A DNA stretch of 64,000 nt from Peribacillus asahii (GTDB lineage: Bacteria; Bacillota; Bacilli; Bacillales; DSM-1321). Where the stretch lies: NCBI RefSeq assembly GCF_004006295.1, contig NZ_CP026095.1:2652001-2716000 (forward strand), read 5' to 3'. The position numbers and the translations under genes were made by a program. A model generated the notes under the pieces. The model saw nothing but the letters and a program-made list of their open reading frames with translations. It did not search any database and was not told where the DNA came from. Shown one piece after another: positions 44,122 to 54,125 of this stretch (its first letter is position 1; every line of letters starts with the position of its first letter).

Positions 44122-45279
44122 TTAATCTTCCTCATCTTGTGCGAGTGCTAATGCGATATCAGCACGTACCTCAGATAGTTTTTTCTTTTCACCATTTGGA
44201 TAGACGATGCTCCAGAATTCAAATCCGTTGTAACGGTCTGTATAGTTTTCACCTTTGATGGAGTTAACCGCTGCAATTGCAGCACTTGAAAGACTGCTGT
44301 ATTCTTTACTTTGGAAAAGTATATGACCGCTGGTTAGATCGATTTCTGCTTTGGTAATGGTGTTTCCATAAGTAGATTCTAAATATTTTTCGGTTTCATT
44401 TAGACGAGGATAGATTTCATTCCAAGATATTTTCGATGTACGAACGGTAGAAGAAGTTTTGACTTTCCGTTTTTCAGGTGTCTCATTTTTTACGGCATCA
44501 AAAATTTCATCTAATACATCTTTATATTTATTATAAATAGCGATACATAATTCATCATTTACTTTTGCCATGGGTTTATTCACTCCTCTATATACCATGC
44601 GTAAGTTATGGACATATTGTTCTAAAAGGTTTTTATTCGCAATTGAAATTTTGGGATGGTTTAAGCAAGGCACAATGACAAAATCATATAGTCCTTGATA
44701 ATCGACTTGAATAAACTCCGGACATTTTGGTTTTACCGTAGAATCAGGAGATAAAAATACCTTTAAATCATATGTATACGAGTCATCCAAATTGTTTAAA
44801 ATTTTTGTATATGTTTCGGTTTGATCTTTATTTTCACGTGATAATACTTTATTTTCTACAATAATTCGTACAAAGTCGTTTGTTAAATATAAATCAAATC
44901 GGGCATTTAATTTCGTATTGGTATCCGGATCAACGGCAGAAGCTGTTACCTCAGTAGCGACTTCCATTTTTTCTAACTCAAGTGCATCCGATTCAATCAA
45001 ATCAAAATCAATAGTTGTTTTCATATTCGAAACGTTCTCTTCACAAATGTAGTAGAGAAAACGCTTCAGTGGGAATGAGCCTAAATTTAACGAAGAAGTT
45101 GGCGAGAGTAGCCAACTAATAAATGCGCTATGCATTGTTTCGCGGTGTCCAAAACCTAATAATTGAAACAAACTTTCTTTTTCAAAAGATTCCTGTAATC
45201 GTAAAAAATCGGGATCACTAATTAACTTATTTAGTTGGGATTTCAATTCTTTTGTATTGGTAATCATCATGAACCTCAC
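44122..45279 (-). CDS. PD-(D/E)XK nuclease-family protein with RAMA-like C-terminus
   Basis: 385 residues. The N-terminal part has HRETMHSAFISWLLSP, characteristic of PDDEXK_4 proteins (PF14281). The catalytic core is ARFDLYLTNDFVRIIVENKV (Asp, then ExK) followed by DQTETYTKIL. The last ~70 residues, with ITKAEIDLTSGHILFQSKEY, SSAAIAAV and GFEFWSIVYPNGEKKKLSEV, look like a RAMA domain, which recognises modified DNA in restriction-related proteins. No methyltransferase or other defence gene is adjacent. It is probably a stand-alone, modification-sensing nuclease; no experimental function is known to me. Confidence 0.72.
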   Translation of the reverse strand: MRFMMITNTKELKSQLNKLISDPDFLRLQESFEKESLFQLLGFGHRETMHSAFISWLLSPTSSLNLGSFPLKRFLYYICEENVSNMKTTIDFDLIESDALELEKMEVATEVTASAVDPDTNTKLNARFDLYLTNDFVRIIVENKVLSRENKDQTETYTKILNNLDDSYTYDLKVFLSPDSTVKPKCPEFIQVDYQGLYDFVIVPCLNHPKISIANKNLLEQYVHNLRMVYRGVNKPMAKVNDELCIAIYNKYKDVLDEIFDAVKNETPEKRKVKTSSTVRTSKISWNEIYPRLNETEKYLESTYGNTITKAEIDLTSGHILFQSKEYSSLSSAAIAAVNSIKGENYTDRYNGFEFWSIVYPNGEKKKLSEVRADIALALAQDEED

Positions 45280-45657
45280 ATTCTAGACGGTGTCAAAATC
45301 TAACTTATAATCTATCATAACATGTTTAGAAATAGAGGAAAAATGTTCAATAAAACACAAGTTCTGCGAAATGTCGTTCGTGTGAATAGATTGTTTTTTA
45401 TAAGTTAAATTTTAAAAATATCGTTATTCCACTATCGAGTCCTTTGATTATCGATGAACCTTAAGTTGTATTAGTCCAATTCATGAGTATGGTTTGAAAG
45501 ATTAAACATATCCAATCCCCCCAATCACTGAATGAGCCTTATCAAGATTATTATAAACAGCCTGTGCCACTTAATATTTTGTTTCAACCTTTTTATGGTA
45601 TATCTCAATGGACTTAGGAAATAGTATGACTAGAACTTTTTGTAGGAAGTGATAGCT
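45280..45657. other. Intergenic region without recognised gene
   Basis: AT-rich DNA between divergent genes. I see no ORF, hairpin or clear dyad beyond the ribosome site TAGGAAG of the following gene. Confidence 0.5.
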
Positions 45658-46500
45658 ATGAGAGCAAATTGTTTCAGTGAGTATGACCCTTTGAAACAAG
45701 TTATTTTATGTGAACCACAATACATGAGAATTAAAGACGTGATTAATGAAACACAGAAACATTTTGAAGATGAAGGCATTCATATTAAAACCGCAATGAC
45801 TCAGCATGCTAATTTTGTATCAGCCCTTAGAAAATTAGGAATAGAGGTCACCCTACTTCCTTCCTATAACAAGTATCCCGAGCAAGTATTTACTCGTGAT
45901 ATAGGATTTACACTCGGAGAGAAAGTTTTTGTAGCCGAGATGGGTACAGATATCAGGACAGGTGAAGAAAATGTTCTGAAAGAATGGCTTCAAAACAAAA
46001 ATGTACCTTTTCATAATCTAACAGGAGATCGAATAGAGGGCGGCGATGTCCTGTTAGATGGAGATACCATTTATGTCGGGGTTAGTGAGCGAACAAACAT
46101 CGAGTCTATTGAAAAGCTTCAAAAGCTTCTTCCTGAATTTGATGTCATCCCTATTCCGTTTACTGATACCTATCTCCATCTAGATTGTGTATTTAATATC
46201 ATTTCCCCGAACGAAGCGTTAATTTTCCCCGGGGAAATTAATAAAGAACAATTGAACCTGCTGGCATCTAGATACGATTTAATTGAAGTAACCGAAGATG
46301 AGCAATTTACTCTTGGGACGAATGTGCTTTCAATCGGAAATAAGAGGATTATTTCTCTCCCTGTCAACACAAAGGTTAACAAAGAACTGAGAAAAAGGGG
46401 CTACGAACTGATTGAGGTTGATATTACGGAAATCATAAAATCTGGAGGAGCATTCAGATGCTGCACTCTTCCTATCGTTAGAGAAAAGCTTCAACATTAA
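45658..46500 (+). CDS. DDAH/amidinotransferase-family hydrolase (YkgA-like)
   Basis: 280 residues from the ATG at 45658; a GTG three codons upstream overlaps the ribosome site. Guanidine-modifying fold: FTRDIGFTLG, GDRIEGGDVLLDG, the catalytic His in TYLHLDCVFNI, and the catalytic Cys in GGAFRCCTLPI. These match dimethylarginine dimethylaminohydrolase and arginine deiminase relatives. The probable reaction is hydrolysis of a methylated arginine or similar guanidine to citrulline-type product. No arginine-catabolic neighbours. Single gene. Confidence 0.85.
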   Translation: MRANCFSEYDPLKQVILCEPQYMRIKDVINETQKHFEDEGIHIKTAMTQHANFVSALRKLGIEVTLLPSYNKYPEQVFTRDIGFTLGEKVFVAEMGTDIRTGEENVLKEWLQNKNVPFHNLTGDRIEGGDVLLDGDTIYVGVSERTNIESIEKLQKLLPEFDVIPIPFTDTYLHLDCVFNIISPNEALIFPGEINKEQLNLLASRYDLIEVTEDEQFTLGTNVLSIGNKRIISLPVNTKVNKELRKRGYELIEVDITEIIKSGGAFRCCTLPIVREKLQH

Positions 46501-46542
46501 ACTAGACAACTTTATAAAGGTGTTCAAGTGTTGCACGTAATC

Positions 46543-46580
46543 AAAAAACGCCTCTACAATTATCTGTAGAGACGTCTTTT
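46543..46580 (+). terminator. Rho-independent terminator of the DDAH-like gene
   Basis: ACGCCTCTACA pairs with TGTAGAGACGT and CTTTT follows. Between here and 46952 only an unrecognised 62-codon frame (46661-46849, - strand) exists; it has no ribosome site and is not called. Confidence 0.75.
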
Positions 46581-46952
46581 GACGTTGGTCTCACTTATCA
46601 TACTCTAGAAAAATAATGTAACGGTTTTCTAAGGGTATTTTTACAGATCGTTACCCTGCATCATCTATCAGTGCTGCGAAAAAAACGTGACAACTCTATA
46701 ACCATTGCTCCCCTTCTTCTGTCAAAGTCGCCGCTGTTACTTTTCCAACTTGCAACTGCTGATACAACATGCTCAAAAGCTATTAGAAAGTCGTCTATAC
46801 AATCCTTTTCCCTTACATATTTAAATAGTGAACGATTTTGAATAGCCACGGTAAAACAAGCTGCATCTACCTCAAATTCATTACAATTCCTTTAAAAAAT
46901 CGGATGAATATGAAATAATAGAACAAGTTTTTTATGAATTGAGGTGTCCTTT

Positions 46953-47999
46953 ATGGCAATAACCAAAAGCTATTTATTAACTGCAGTACTTGGTGTCATT
47001 GGCGCCTATGTTTTTCAATTGTTACATATCCCAATGCCGTGGCTTCTTGGTCCATTGCTAACAATATTAGTTTTACAATTAACGACCCCGCTTTCTTTAA
47101 AATGGAATAAACACTTTCGAAATTTTGGTTTAGTTATTGCTGGGTATTCGATTGGCCATGCCTTTACTCTTGAGGCACTTGCAGATATTCGGCTTTATTT
47201 ACCTGCGATGATTTCATTAAATGTCCTTTATATCATTTTATTTATTCTCATCAGCTGGGTTATAGTTAAACGTGTGAAAGTTGACCAACTTACCGCGCTT
47301 ACTAGCTGTGTGCCTGGCGGTATGACACAAATTGTTGCTTATGCTGAAGAACAAGGTAGTAAACATATTACGATGATTACGTTTTATCAAGTGCTCCGTG
47401 TACTCTGCATTGTCGGCTTTGTACCAATGCTCGTTGTAGGTAGTAGCAGCAGCTCGAGCCCATCTGTTTCAGACGTGCATTACACGTTGCCGTTTTTATT
47501 GTTTTTTGCTTTAAGTTACATTGCTGGCTTTATCGCCATGAAAATCAAAATCCCTACCGGCTATATGCTTGGTCCGGTATTTTTATTTATGGGCTTACAA
47601 CTTGCAACTATCGAAATTCCGGAAATTCCGGTAAGCGCACTCCATGTTGCACAAATTGTGCTGGGGATTTATATCGGATTGCTTATGAAAAAAGAGAGTC
47701 TTCACCTATCGAAAAAGCTGATTTTCTATGCGTTCGTTTCGTCGTTTCTATATATCGCAAGTGCGTTCGGCCTCGCTCTATTAGTAATGCAATTTTATCC
47801 GCTCGACTTTAAAACGAGCTTTTTAAGTATCGTGCCTGGTGGCCTCGATCAAATGGGAATTATTTCTGCGTCAGTTCATGCTGACAGTACTATTGTTACA
47901 GCCTTTCAATTGTTCCGCGTTCTAGTAGTCTCTATTGCGATTGTTCCATCTATTAAATATTTCACAAGTAAACGTCAAATAGCCCCGGATACACGATAA
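46953..47999 (+). CDS. AbrB-family membrane protein (COG3180)
   Basis: 348 residues from the ATG with GAGGTG upstream. It has about ten helices in two homologous halves. Each half contains a PxPWLLGP-like (IPMPWLLGPLLTILV; IPTGYMLGPVFLFMG) and a VPGG element (TSCVPGGMTQIVAYAEEQGS; LSIVPGGLDQMGIISAS), the signature of the AbrB duplication family sometimes misnamed 'ammonia monooxygenase'. A small-molecule transport role is presumed. A serine run (GSSSSSSPS) lies in the central loop. Not related to the DNA-binding AbrB of B. subtilis. Confidence 0.88.
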   Translation: MAITKSYLLTAVLGVIGAYVFQLLHIPMPWLLGPLLTILVLQLTTPLSLKWNKHFRNFGLVIAGYSIGHAFTLEALADIRLYLPAMISLNVLYIILFILISWVIVKRVKVDQLTALTSCVPGGMTQIVAYAEEQGSKHITMITFYQVLRVLCIVGFVPMLVVGSSSSSSPSVSDVHYTLPFLLFFALSYIAGFIAMKIKIPTGYMLGPVFLFMGLQLATIEIPEIPVSALHVAQIVLGIYIGLLMKKESLHLSKKLIFYAFVSSFLYIASAFGLALLVMQFYPLDFKTSFLSIVPGGLDQMGIISASVHADSTIVTAFQLFRVLVVSIAIVPSIKYFTSKRQIAPDTR

Positions 48000-48027
48000 C
48001 AATTGTGTTTTCGGGACTATTTTTTGT
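47979..48027 (+). terminator. Terminator overlapping the AbrB-family gene end
   Basis: AATAGCCCCG and CGGGACTATT form the stem, followed by TTTTTG. The 5' arm is inside the last codons of the gene. Confidence 0.65.
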
Positions 48028-48138
48028 TTGCCTCGCTTTTGAATCAACTATCATCCCCATGCTGCATTAAAGCAGGAGATGCGAGAAATGTATTTTATGA
48101 TGAACGTCCGATTGCCCTCTGTAGCTTAATAAGCTAAT

Positions 48139-48855
48139 TTAAGGATTATTTGTCCATAATCCCGCAGTTTTTACAACAACTCTTGGATTTAGTTTTAATC
48201 CAGCTACAAGAAGTTCAGCTAAGTCTTCTGGTTTCATGACATTTTCGGCGTTCCCAGAAATAAGGTTAGCTTCATAGGCTAAATCAGTTGCAACTGTACT
48301 TGGTGTTAAAGCAGTAACACGGATATTATGTTTTCTTACCTCTAACATAAGGGACTCAGTTAAACCTAAAACGCCAAATTTAGAAGCGCTGTAAGCACTC
48401 GTAACAGGTGCTCCTTTTTGTCCAGCCGTCGAAGAGATATTCACGATATCACCTGATTTTCTTTCAATCATATCAGGTAAAACAGCCCTTGTAACATTGT
48501 ATACTCCCATTAAGTTTACTCGAATGATTCTTTCCCATTCTTCTGGGGTCAACTCAAGAAAGCCTCCAAACTTAGCTATCCCTGCATTGTTAACTAAGAT
48601 ATCAATGTCTCCAAGTTCTGATTTGATATGAGCAACAGCATGATTAACGGCTTCAAGATCCGATACATCCGCAGATGCTGCTGACACTTTTATATCAAAT
48701 TGTTGTAATTCACTTGATAGCTCTTCAAGATTAGTCATATTTAAACCAATCAAGCCAAGATTCACACCTTCTTTTGCTAATGCCAATGCAGTTGCTTTTC
48801 CGATTCCTCTACCAGCCCCAGTAATTAGAGCAGTTTTCCCATTTAATGCGGGCAT
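48139..48855 (-). CDS. FabG-like 3-ketoacyl reductase SDR
   Basis: 238 residues, classical SDR. The cofactor site is [25 protein letters not shown] follows, and the active site is SST ... YSASK. It is highly similar in arrangement to Bacillus proteins annotated 3-ketoacyl-ACP reductase but is not located in a fatty-acid operon. It ends with TAGLWTNNP. Preceded by AAGGACGTG. No regulatory element of the 20-38 kb regulon was found upstream. Confidence 0.88.
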   Translation of the reverse strand: MPALNGKTALITGAGRGIGKATALALAKEGVNLGLIGLNMTNLEELSSELQQFDIKVSAASADVSDLEAVNHAVAHIKSELGDIDILVNNAGIAKFGGFLELTPEEWERIIRVNLMGVYNVTRAVLPDMIERKSGDIVNISSTAGQKGAPVTSAYSASKFGVLGLTESLMLEVRKHNIRVTALTPSTVATDLAYEANLISGNAENVMKPEDLAELLVAGLKLNPRVVVKTAGLWTNNP

Positions 48856-49326
48856 GCAATCACGTCCTTTACAATTATAAGAATAATTTTTGATCTATCA
48901 AGTTGGCCTATAGGCTTTTTGTTTAACGATAGTAAACCTTTATTCCTCCTTGAAATTAAATTGCTTTTCAAGAATTAGGATAGCCTATCTAATTAACAAT
49001 GATAAGTAGTAACATTTTTTGTATATAGTATACATTTTAATCCTACTGAAATTTGCATATTCACTTAAGCGGGTTAAAAAATCTTAATTCTTATTATTCG
49101 GATGGTAAGAACTCCTAAGAATATGAATGATTTCATTACGCTCATTTAATATAAGCCTTAGGTTCTACCTTAGTCAATTAAGAAGCACATTTACCTAGTT
49201 AAGCAGCAGGTTCCATACGATTGAATCCTTAACGAATAGAACATAAAAATATTCCTAATAGTAGGAAAAAGACGTAAAGACGGCGAATTGCCTATATAGA
49301 GATGATTAAAAAAGGAGGGCTTTTTC
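48856..49326. other. Intergenic region without recognised gene
   Basis: 470 bp of AT-rich DNA between divergent genes, with no ORF of note. The + strand ribosome site AAAGGAGGG lies at its right end. Confidence 0.5.
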
Positions 49327-49821
49327 TTGGAACAAACCATTATTCGTCATATGGAAACCGTGCGTAGAATAACTGAGCAAACAATGAAAAACATTCCGGA
49401 AGAAATTTCCGATACCATTCCAAAAGGTTTTAACAACAATATTCGTTGGAACTTTGGACACATTGCATTCGTACAGGAAAAAATCGTCTTTGGAATTTCA
49501 AATGAAGAGATGAACATTCCGAAAAATTACGAGCTGCTTTTTAGTGCTGGAACGAAACCGACAGAATGGGAAGTAACGCCTCCATCATTTGCCGAGCTTG
49601 CAGAGGTCTTGACGGAGCAAAAAACGAGAATCAAAAATTTTATTCCAGGACGTTTGCATGAAAAACTGCCAACTCCATTTACAAATCGAGGAGGCATTAC
49701 ATTTTACACAGTTGGTGAGGCATTTTTATTCAGCTTTTACCATGAAGCATTACACATCGAAACGATTAAGCGATTATATCGAGCTATTTCTTCATATTCC
49801 GGCAATCTACAGCAGAAATAA
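49327..49821 (+). CDS. DinB-family protein
   Basis: 164 residues starting at TTG, with AAAGGAGGG seven bases upstream. Four-helix DinB fold: WNFGHIAFVQEKIVFG supplies the first His, and FYHEALHIETIKRL supplies the HxxxH pair, giving the three-histidine metal site. DinB proteins include bacillithiol- and mycothiol-dependent transferases and stress-induced proteins. A specific reaction cannot be assigned. Followed by a short tandem repeat. Confidence 0.82.
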   Translation: MEQTIIRHMETVRRITEQTMKNIPEEISDTIPKGFNNNIRWNFGHIAFVQEKIVFGISNEEMNIPKNYELLFSAGTKPTEWEVTPPSFAELAEVLTEQKTRIKNFIPGRLHEKLPTPFTNRGGITFYTVGEAFLFSFYHEALHIETIKRLYRAISSYSGNLQQK

Positions 49822-49886
49822 TAGGCAGATTAAAAAAACAAAAAACGCTAAACTACCAACAAATTCAAAGATTACAGTATCAGACA

Positions 49887-49932
49887 GGATCTATACAGGA
49901 TCTATACAGGATCTATACAGGATCTATACAGG
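49887..49932. repeat. 11-bp tandem repeat, four copies
   Basis: GGATCTATACA is repeated four times without change (49887, 49898, 49909, 49920) and followed by GG. It lies 65 bp after the DinB gene stop and is likely to vary in copy number between strains. Confidence 0.9.
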
Positions 49933-49937
49933 AAATA

Positions 49938-49966
49938 TTCAGGCGATACTTCTTCAAGCATCGCCT
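49938..49966. terminator. Hairpin after the tandem repeat
   Basis: AGGCGAT pairs with ATCGCCT across a 13-15-base loop; the T-run is poor. Possible terminator for the DinB gene. Confidence 0.4.
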
Positions 49967-50100
49967 TGGTTAGTCTAATGATAAAATTATAATTTTATGT
50001 TTTTTATTGCTTTAAAATTAGTCAATTTAACATCTTAAGGTTCTACAGTTGAGCACATTTAAGGGTGACTTAGTACCTAAAATAGCCTTCTATATAATAT

Positions 50101-50895
50101 CTACTTTACATGGTTGCACAGTTTACCAATATGCTCCACTTCAACTACTACTGTATCTCCCGATTTCATAGGACAACTCCCTGAAGGTGAGCCAGTAGCA
50201 ATGACATCACCTGGCTCAAGTGTCATAACTTGTGAAATCCAGCTGATAAGGAAAGGCAAGGAAAATGATATCTGATTAGTATTCCCCTCTTGTACAACTT
50301 TTCCATTTAAAGTTGTAACAATTCCTAAATTAGTTGGATCTATTCCTGTGACAATACACGGCCCCAACGGACCAAAAGTATCAAAACCTTTACCTCGCGT
50401 AAACTGTGGATCGGTTTGAGTAAGGTCTCTTGCGGTTACATCATTAAAGATTGTACAACCAAAAACATAATCCAATGCCTCTGCTTCTTTTATATTTTTA
50501 CCCCGTTTACCAATAACAAGTGCTACTTCCCCCTCCATTTCTACCTGGTTGGTTAATTCACTTGATGGAAGAATAATTTCACTCTGATCTGGAATCAAAG
50601 AAGACGTTGGTTTTAAAAACAGGAATGGCTCATTGCGATTAGCCTCTCCTCCAGTCTCTTCTGCATGTCCAGCATATGTCCAGCCAAAATTAATGATTTT
50701 CGAAGGGGTCACTGGCTCCAAAATCTTTACATCACTATATTTAACTCTTACATCATCATATTTCAGTTGATTGTTTACAATTTCAGTAAAACCACTAGAC
50801 AATTGTATAATTTCGTCATCCTCAACAATCCCATAAAATACTTTATCATGGTTTTGATAACGAACAATAGTTTGTACTTTTTGTAATGTCTTCAT
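50101..50895 (-). CDS. Fumarylacetoacetate hydrolase-family protein
   Basis: 264 residues. The FAH core shows SKIINFGWTYAGHAEETGGE, the metal ligands in NQVEMEGEVALVIGKRGKNI, then FGCTIFNDVTARDLTQ, RGKGFDTFGPLGP and GDVIATGSPSG. These enzymes hydrolyse or decarboxylate acylpyruvates and related diketo acids. It follows the nhaC-like pseudogene on the same strand by about 130 bp and may belong to the same transcript. An N-terminal ~55-residue domain precedes the core, as usual. Confidence 0.9.
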   Translation of the reverse strand: MKTLQKVQTIVRYQNHDKVFYGIVEDDEIIQLSSGFTEIVNNQLKYDDVRVKYSDVKILEPVTPSKIINFGWTYAGHAEETGGEANRNEPFLFLKPTSSLIPDQSEIILPSSELTNQVEMEGEVALVIGKRGKNIKEAEALDYVFGCTIFNDVTARDLTQTDPQFTRGKGFDTFGPLGPCIVTGIDPTNLGIVTTLNGKVVQEGNTNQISFSLPFLISWISQVMTLEPGDVIATGSPSGSCPMKSGDTVVVEVEHIGKLCNHVK

Positions 50896-51027
50896 TTCTA
50901 AACGAACTCCTTCATTGACTCCTTTACTAACTAGCTTACCAATAAATCGTACCTACTTGCTAATTAATATTGTCTTTTTTCTTTTTATTAAACCCCACCT
51001 TATTTTTCTCAAAAAATGCCCCAAATT

Positions 51028-52439
51028 TTAATTAGCTGTTTGTTGCAACTGTTCTTCATTCTTTTCCTGTTGGACGTACCAAATGAATTTTCCTGTATAA
51101 CCATAAATTACCGCAAGAATAATAGAAACAAAGCTTAACCACATAAATGGAGTATAAGAAAAGGTGGAAATGCCTAGAATCCCCGCCATGAAAATCCCAT
51201 TGTCAGACCACGGGATCATACCAGAGGTTAATGTCCCCCCGACTTCAGAGTTTCGTGCTAATACTCTTCGATCAATATTTAATCTGTCATAGCTTTCTCC
51301 CATAATCTTAGGAGTTAAAATTAATGAAACATACATAGCACAGCCAAAAACATTAGCAAAGAATGCTACAATTAAAGTGGATAGGGTTACATTTCCAGCT
51401 GATGTTAAGTAAGCCTGAAACTTGGAAACAATCACTTTGATTACTCCTAAATGTTCCAACAGACCACCAAATCCTAATCCAAATATAATTACAGCGACCG
51501 ATCCAAGCATTCCTTCCATTCCACCACGATTAAGAAGGTTATCCATAAATTCAATACCAGTATTAATGGAGAAACCGCTGTAGGCAGTACCTACAGCATC
51601 GGTAACATTCATACCCTGGAACACTGCTGCCCAGATAGCTCCAAGCAGAGCTCCTGAAGCAATTGTAGGAACAGAAGGTTTTTTCATAGCAAGCATGACA
51701 ATAACAAATATAGCAGGAACCAACATCCAAATGTGAATATTAAATGTATTAAGTAGTGCTGACTTCAGAAACTCTACTTTTTCTAAATCAGTACCTTCCC
51801 CGCCATATATAAATCCTGCGCCAGTAAAAAGAATTGCAGTAATAAGGTAGGCAGGAATGTCTAAGTATAACATAGCACGCACGTGTGCAATAACTTCTAC
51901 TTTTGAAAGGGATGCTGCAAGTACAGTACTATCAGAAAGCGGAGAGAGTTTATCTCCAAAGTATGCTCCAGAAAGAACGGCACCCGCTACAAGGGGAAGA
52001 GGCATATCTAGTCCTTCTCCAATTGCCATCATAGCGATTCCAGCGGTTCCGACCGTTCCCCATGATATACCTGTCGCCAAAGATGTGATTGAGCAGATAA
52101 CTAATGTAGCTAATAAGAAAATACTTGGATGAATAAATTCCAATCCGTAATAAATAAGCGTTGGCACTACTCCCCCTGCAATCCAGGTCCCAATGCACCA
52201 ACTGCAATAAGTATCAATATTGCCTCAAGCCCATTTGAAATGCCTGTTGTAATGGCTTTCTGTAATTCTTCATAGCGAAATCCTAATCTCAATCCAAGTA
52301 AAATTACAATAAACCACGAAATAAAAAGCGCCAACTGGATTGGTAAATCAAAAAATGCAGTAAACGAGAAAACAATTACTAAAAACAATCCTAATGTACA
52401 AATGATTTCTAAAATAGATGGTAATCGTATATCCCTCAC
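51028..52439 (-). pseudogene. nhaC: NhaC-family Na+/H+ antiporter, frameshifted
   Basis: Two overlapping frames together encode one NhaC-type antiporter of ~470 residues. The first (52167-52439) begins MRDIRLPSILEIICTLGLFL and runs to LILIAVGAL. The second (51028-~52190) resumes at GTWIAGGVVPTLIYYGLEFI and continues with TGISWGTVGTAGIA and GAYFGDKLSPLSDSTVLAAS. The break is at about 52190-52195, where GCATTGGGACC would need one more base, or four (ATTG repeated). Loss of one copy of a tandem ATTG explains it. It is next to aspartase and asparaginase genes, as in other Bacillus ans clusters. Confidence 0.82.
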
Positions 52440-52543
52440 CCGTATTCCTCTAATAATAAAATGATTTTACAATATTTTAATCAAAAGATTTTTTCTCGTT
52501 ATCTATTAACTATGAATATACTAGATTAGTAGAAATACTAGTG

Positions 52544-53986
52544 TTACTTCCGATCAAAAAGAGAGTCCCCTGCAATTCCTGGATTAGTCATTTCGTAAGG
52601 ATTCAAAATCAAATCAAGTTCCTCCTCTGTCAGTACATCATACTGAAGACAAAGCTCTCTTACAGATTTACCTTTTAAAATGGCCTCTCTTGCTATTCGC
52701 GAGACTACTTCATATCCTAAATGAGGGTTGACGGCTGTAATAATTCCTACACTCTCTTCCACATATCTCCTCATTCTATCTTCATTTGCCTCGATACCCT
52801 TTAAACAATAATCTGTAAAGCTTCTGAAACCGTTATTCATAATACTAATGGATTGTAGTAAGTTAAAAACAAGCACAGGTTCCATTACATTTAATTCTAG
52901 CTGTCCAGCTTCAGATGCCAGGCAAATCGTATGATCATTTCCTATTACCTGAAAAGCAATTTGATTAATAAGCTCTCCCATGACTGGATTGACCTTTCCT
53001 GGCATAATGGAGGAACCAGGCTGACGCGCCGGTAAATGAATTTCTCCCAATCCCGCCCTTGGCCCGGATGCCATTAACCGAAGATCGTTTGCAATTTTGG
53101 ACATATTAATCATACAGACCTTCAATGCAGCAGACACCTCTGTATAGGCATCCGTGTTTTGGGTTGCATCAACAAGATGCTCTGCACCAACAATAGGAAG
53201 TCCACTAATATCTGCTAAGTATTCTACAACATGTTTAATATATCGAGGTTCTGCATTTAATCCTGTTCCTACAGCTGTTGCTCCCATGTTGACCTCGTAT
53301 AAATGCTGACATGTTTGTTCAATACGCTTAATATCACGTTCCAATACACGGCTATACGCTTCAAATTCTTGGCCAAGACGAATTGGTACAGCATCTTGGA
53401 GGTGAGTGCGTCCCATTTTTATAACATGATCAAATTGCTTGGCTTTACTTTTGAAAACATGCACCATGTCATTCATCGTATCAAGGAGCTTCCTTAGTAA
53501 ATTAAGAGTTGAAATATGAATAGCTGTAGGAAACACATCATTTGTAGATTGTGACATATTTACATGAGTGTTTGGACTTAAACGTTGATATTCTCCTTTT
53601 TGATAACCAAGTAGTTCAAGAGCACGATTTGCAATAACTTCATTTGTATTCATGTTCATAGATGTACCAGCGCCACCCTGAATTGGATCAACAATAAAAT
53701 ACTCGTGCCACTTCCCTTCCAATATTTCATCTGAGGCTTGAATGATAACTGTACCGATTCCTTCATATAAACGTTTTACATCCATATTGGCTAATGCGGC
53801 TGCTTTTTTGATCATAGCTAGAGCTCTAATCATTTCTTCATGGATCCTGTATCCTGTAATAGGGAAATTTTCCACTGCCCGCAGCGTTTGAATTCCGTAA
53901 TATACATTTTTCGGAACTTCCCTTTCACCAAGAAAATCACGCTCAATACGGTATGTTCGATCATTAACCTCTATGTTTTTCATCAA
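52544..53986 (-). CDS. aspA: Aspartate ammonia-lyase (aspartase)
   Basis: 480 residues, fumarase/aspartase superfamily. The substrate loop is QPGSSIMPGKVNPVMGELIN with the catalytic serine. NMNTNEVIANRALELLG, LSPNTHVNMSQSTNDVFPTA and KMGRTHLQDAVPIRLGQEF are also conserved. It converts aspartate to fumarate and ammonia, the step after asparaginase. It lies downstream of two asparaginase genes on the same strand. The B. subtilis counterpart is ansB. Start codon ATG followed by MK; GAGAGGAC precedes. Confidence 0.93.
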   Translation of the reverse strand: MMKNIEVNDRTYRIERDFLGEREVPKNVYYGIQTLRAVENFPITGYRIHEEMIRALAMIKKAAALANMDVKRLYEGIGTVIIQASDEILEGKWHEYFIVDPIQGGAGTSMNMNTNEVIANRALELLGYQKGEYQRLSPNTHVNMSQSTNDVFPTAIHISTLNLLRKLLDTMNDMVHVFKSKAKQFDHVIKMGRTHLQDAVPIRLGQEFEAYSRVLERDIKRIEQTCQHLYEVNMGATAVGTGLNAEPRYIKHVVEYLADISGLPIVGAEHLVDATQNTDAYTEVSAALKVCMINMSKIANDLRLMASGPRAGLGEIHLPARQPGSSIMPGKVNPVMGELINQIAFQVIGNDHTICLASEAGQLELNVMEPVLVFNLLQSISIMNNGFRSFTDYCLKGIEANEDRMRRYVEESVGIITAVNPHLGYEVVSRIAREAILKGKSVRELCLQYDVLTEEELDLILNPYEMTNPGIAGDSLFDRK

Positions 53987-54125
53987 GTCCTCTCACTTTC
54001 ATTCTGCATTTTTATTTTTTACCCATTTATGGTATTTATTCACTTTTATATAAATGAAGATTCTATCCGCTTTTACCTAAAAACATATTAGTATTTCGCT
54101 TTCATTTACTTTCTATTTTTACCAT

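Noticed and set aside
46661..46849. 62-codon - strand frame
   Set aside because: The open frame extends beyond its GTG start without a ribosome site and resembles no known protein.
46953..47999. Ammonia monooxygenase
   Set aside because: This name is a common database misnomer for the AbrB membrane family; no monooxygenase features are present.
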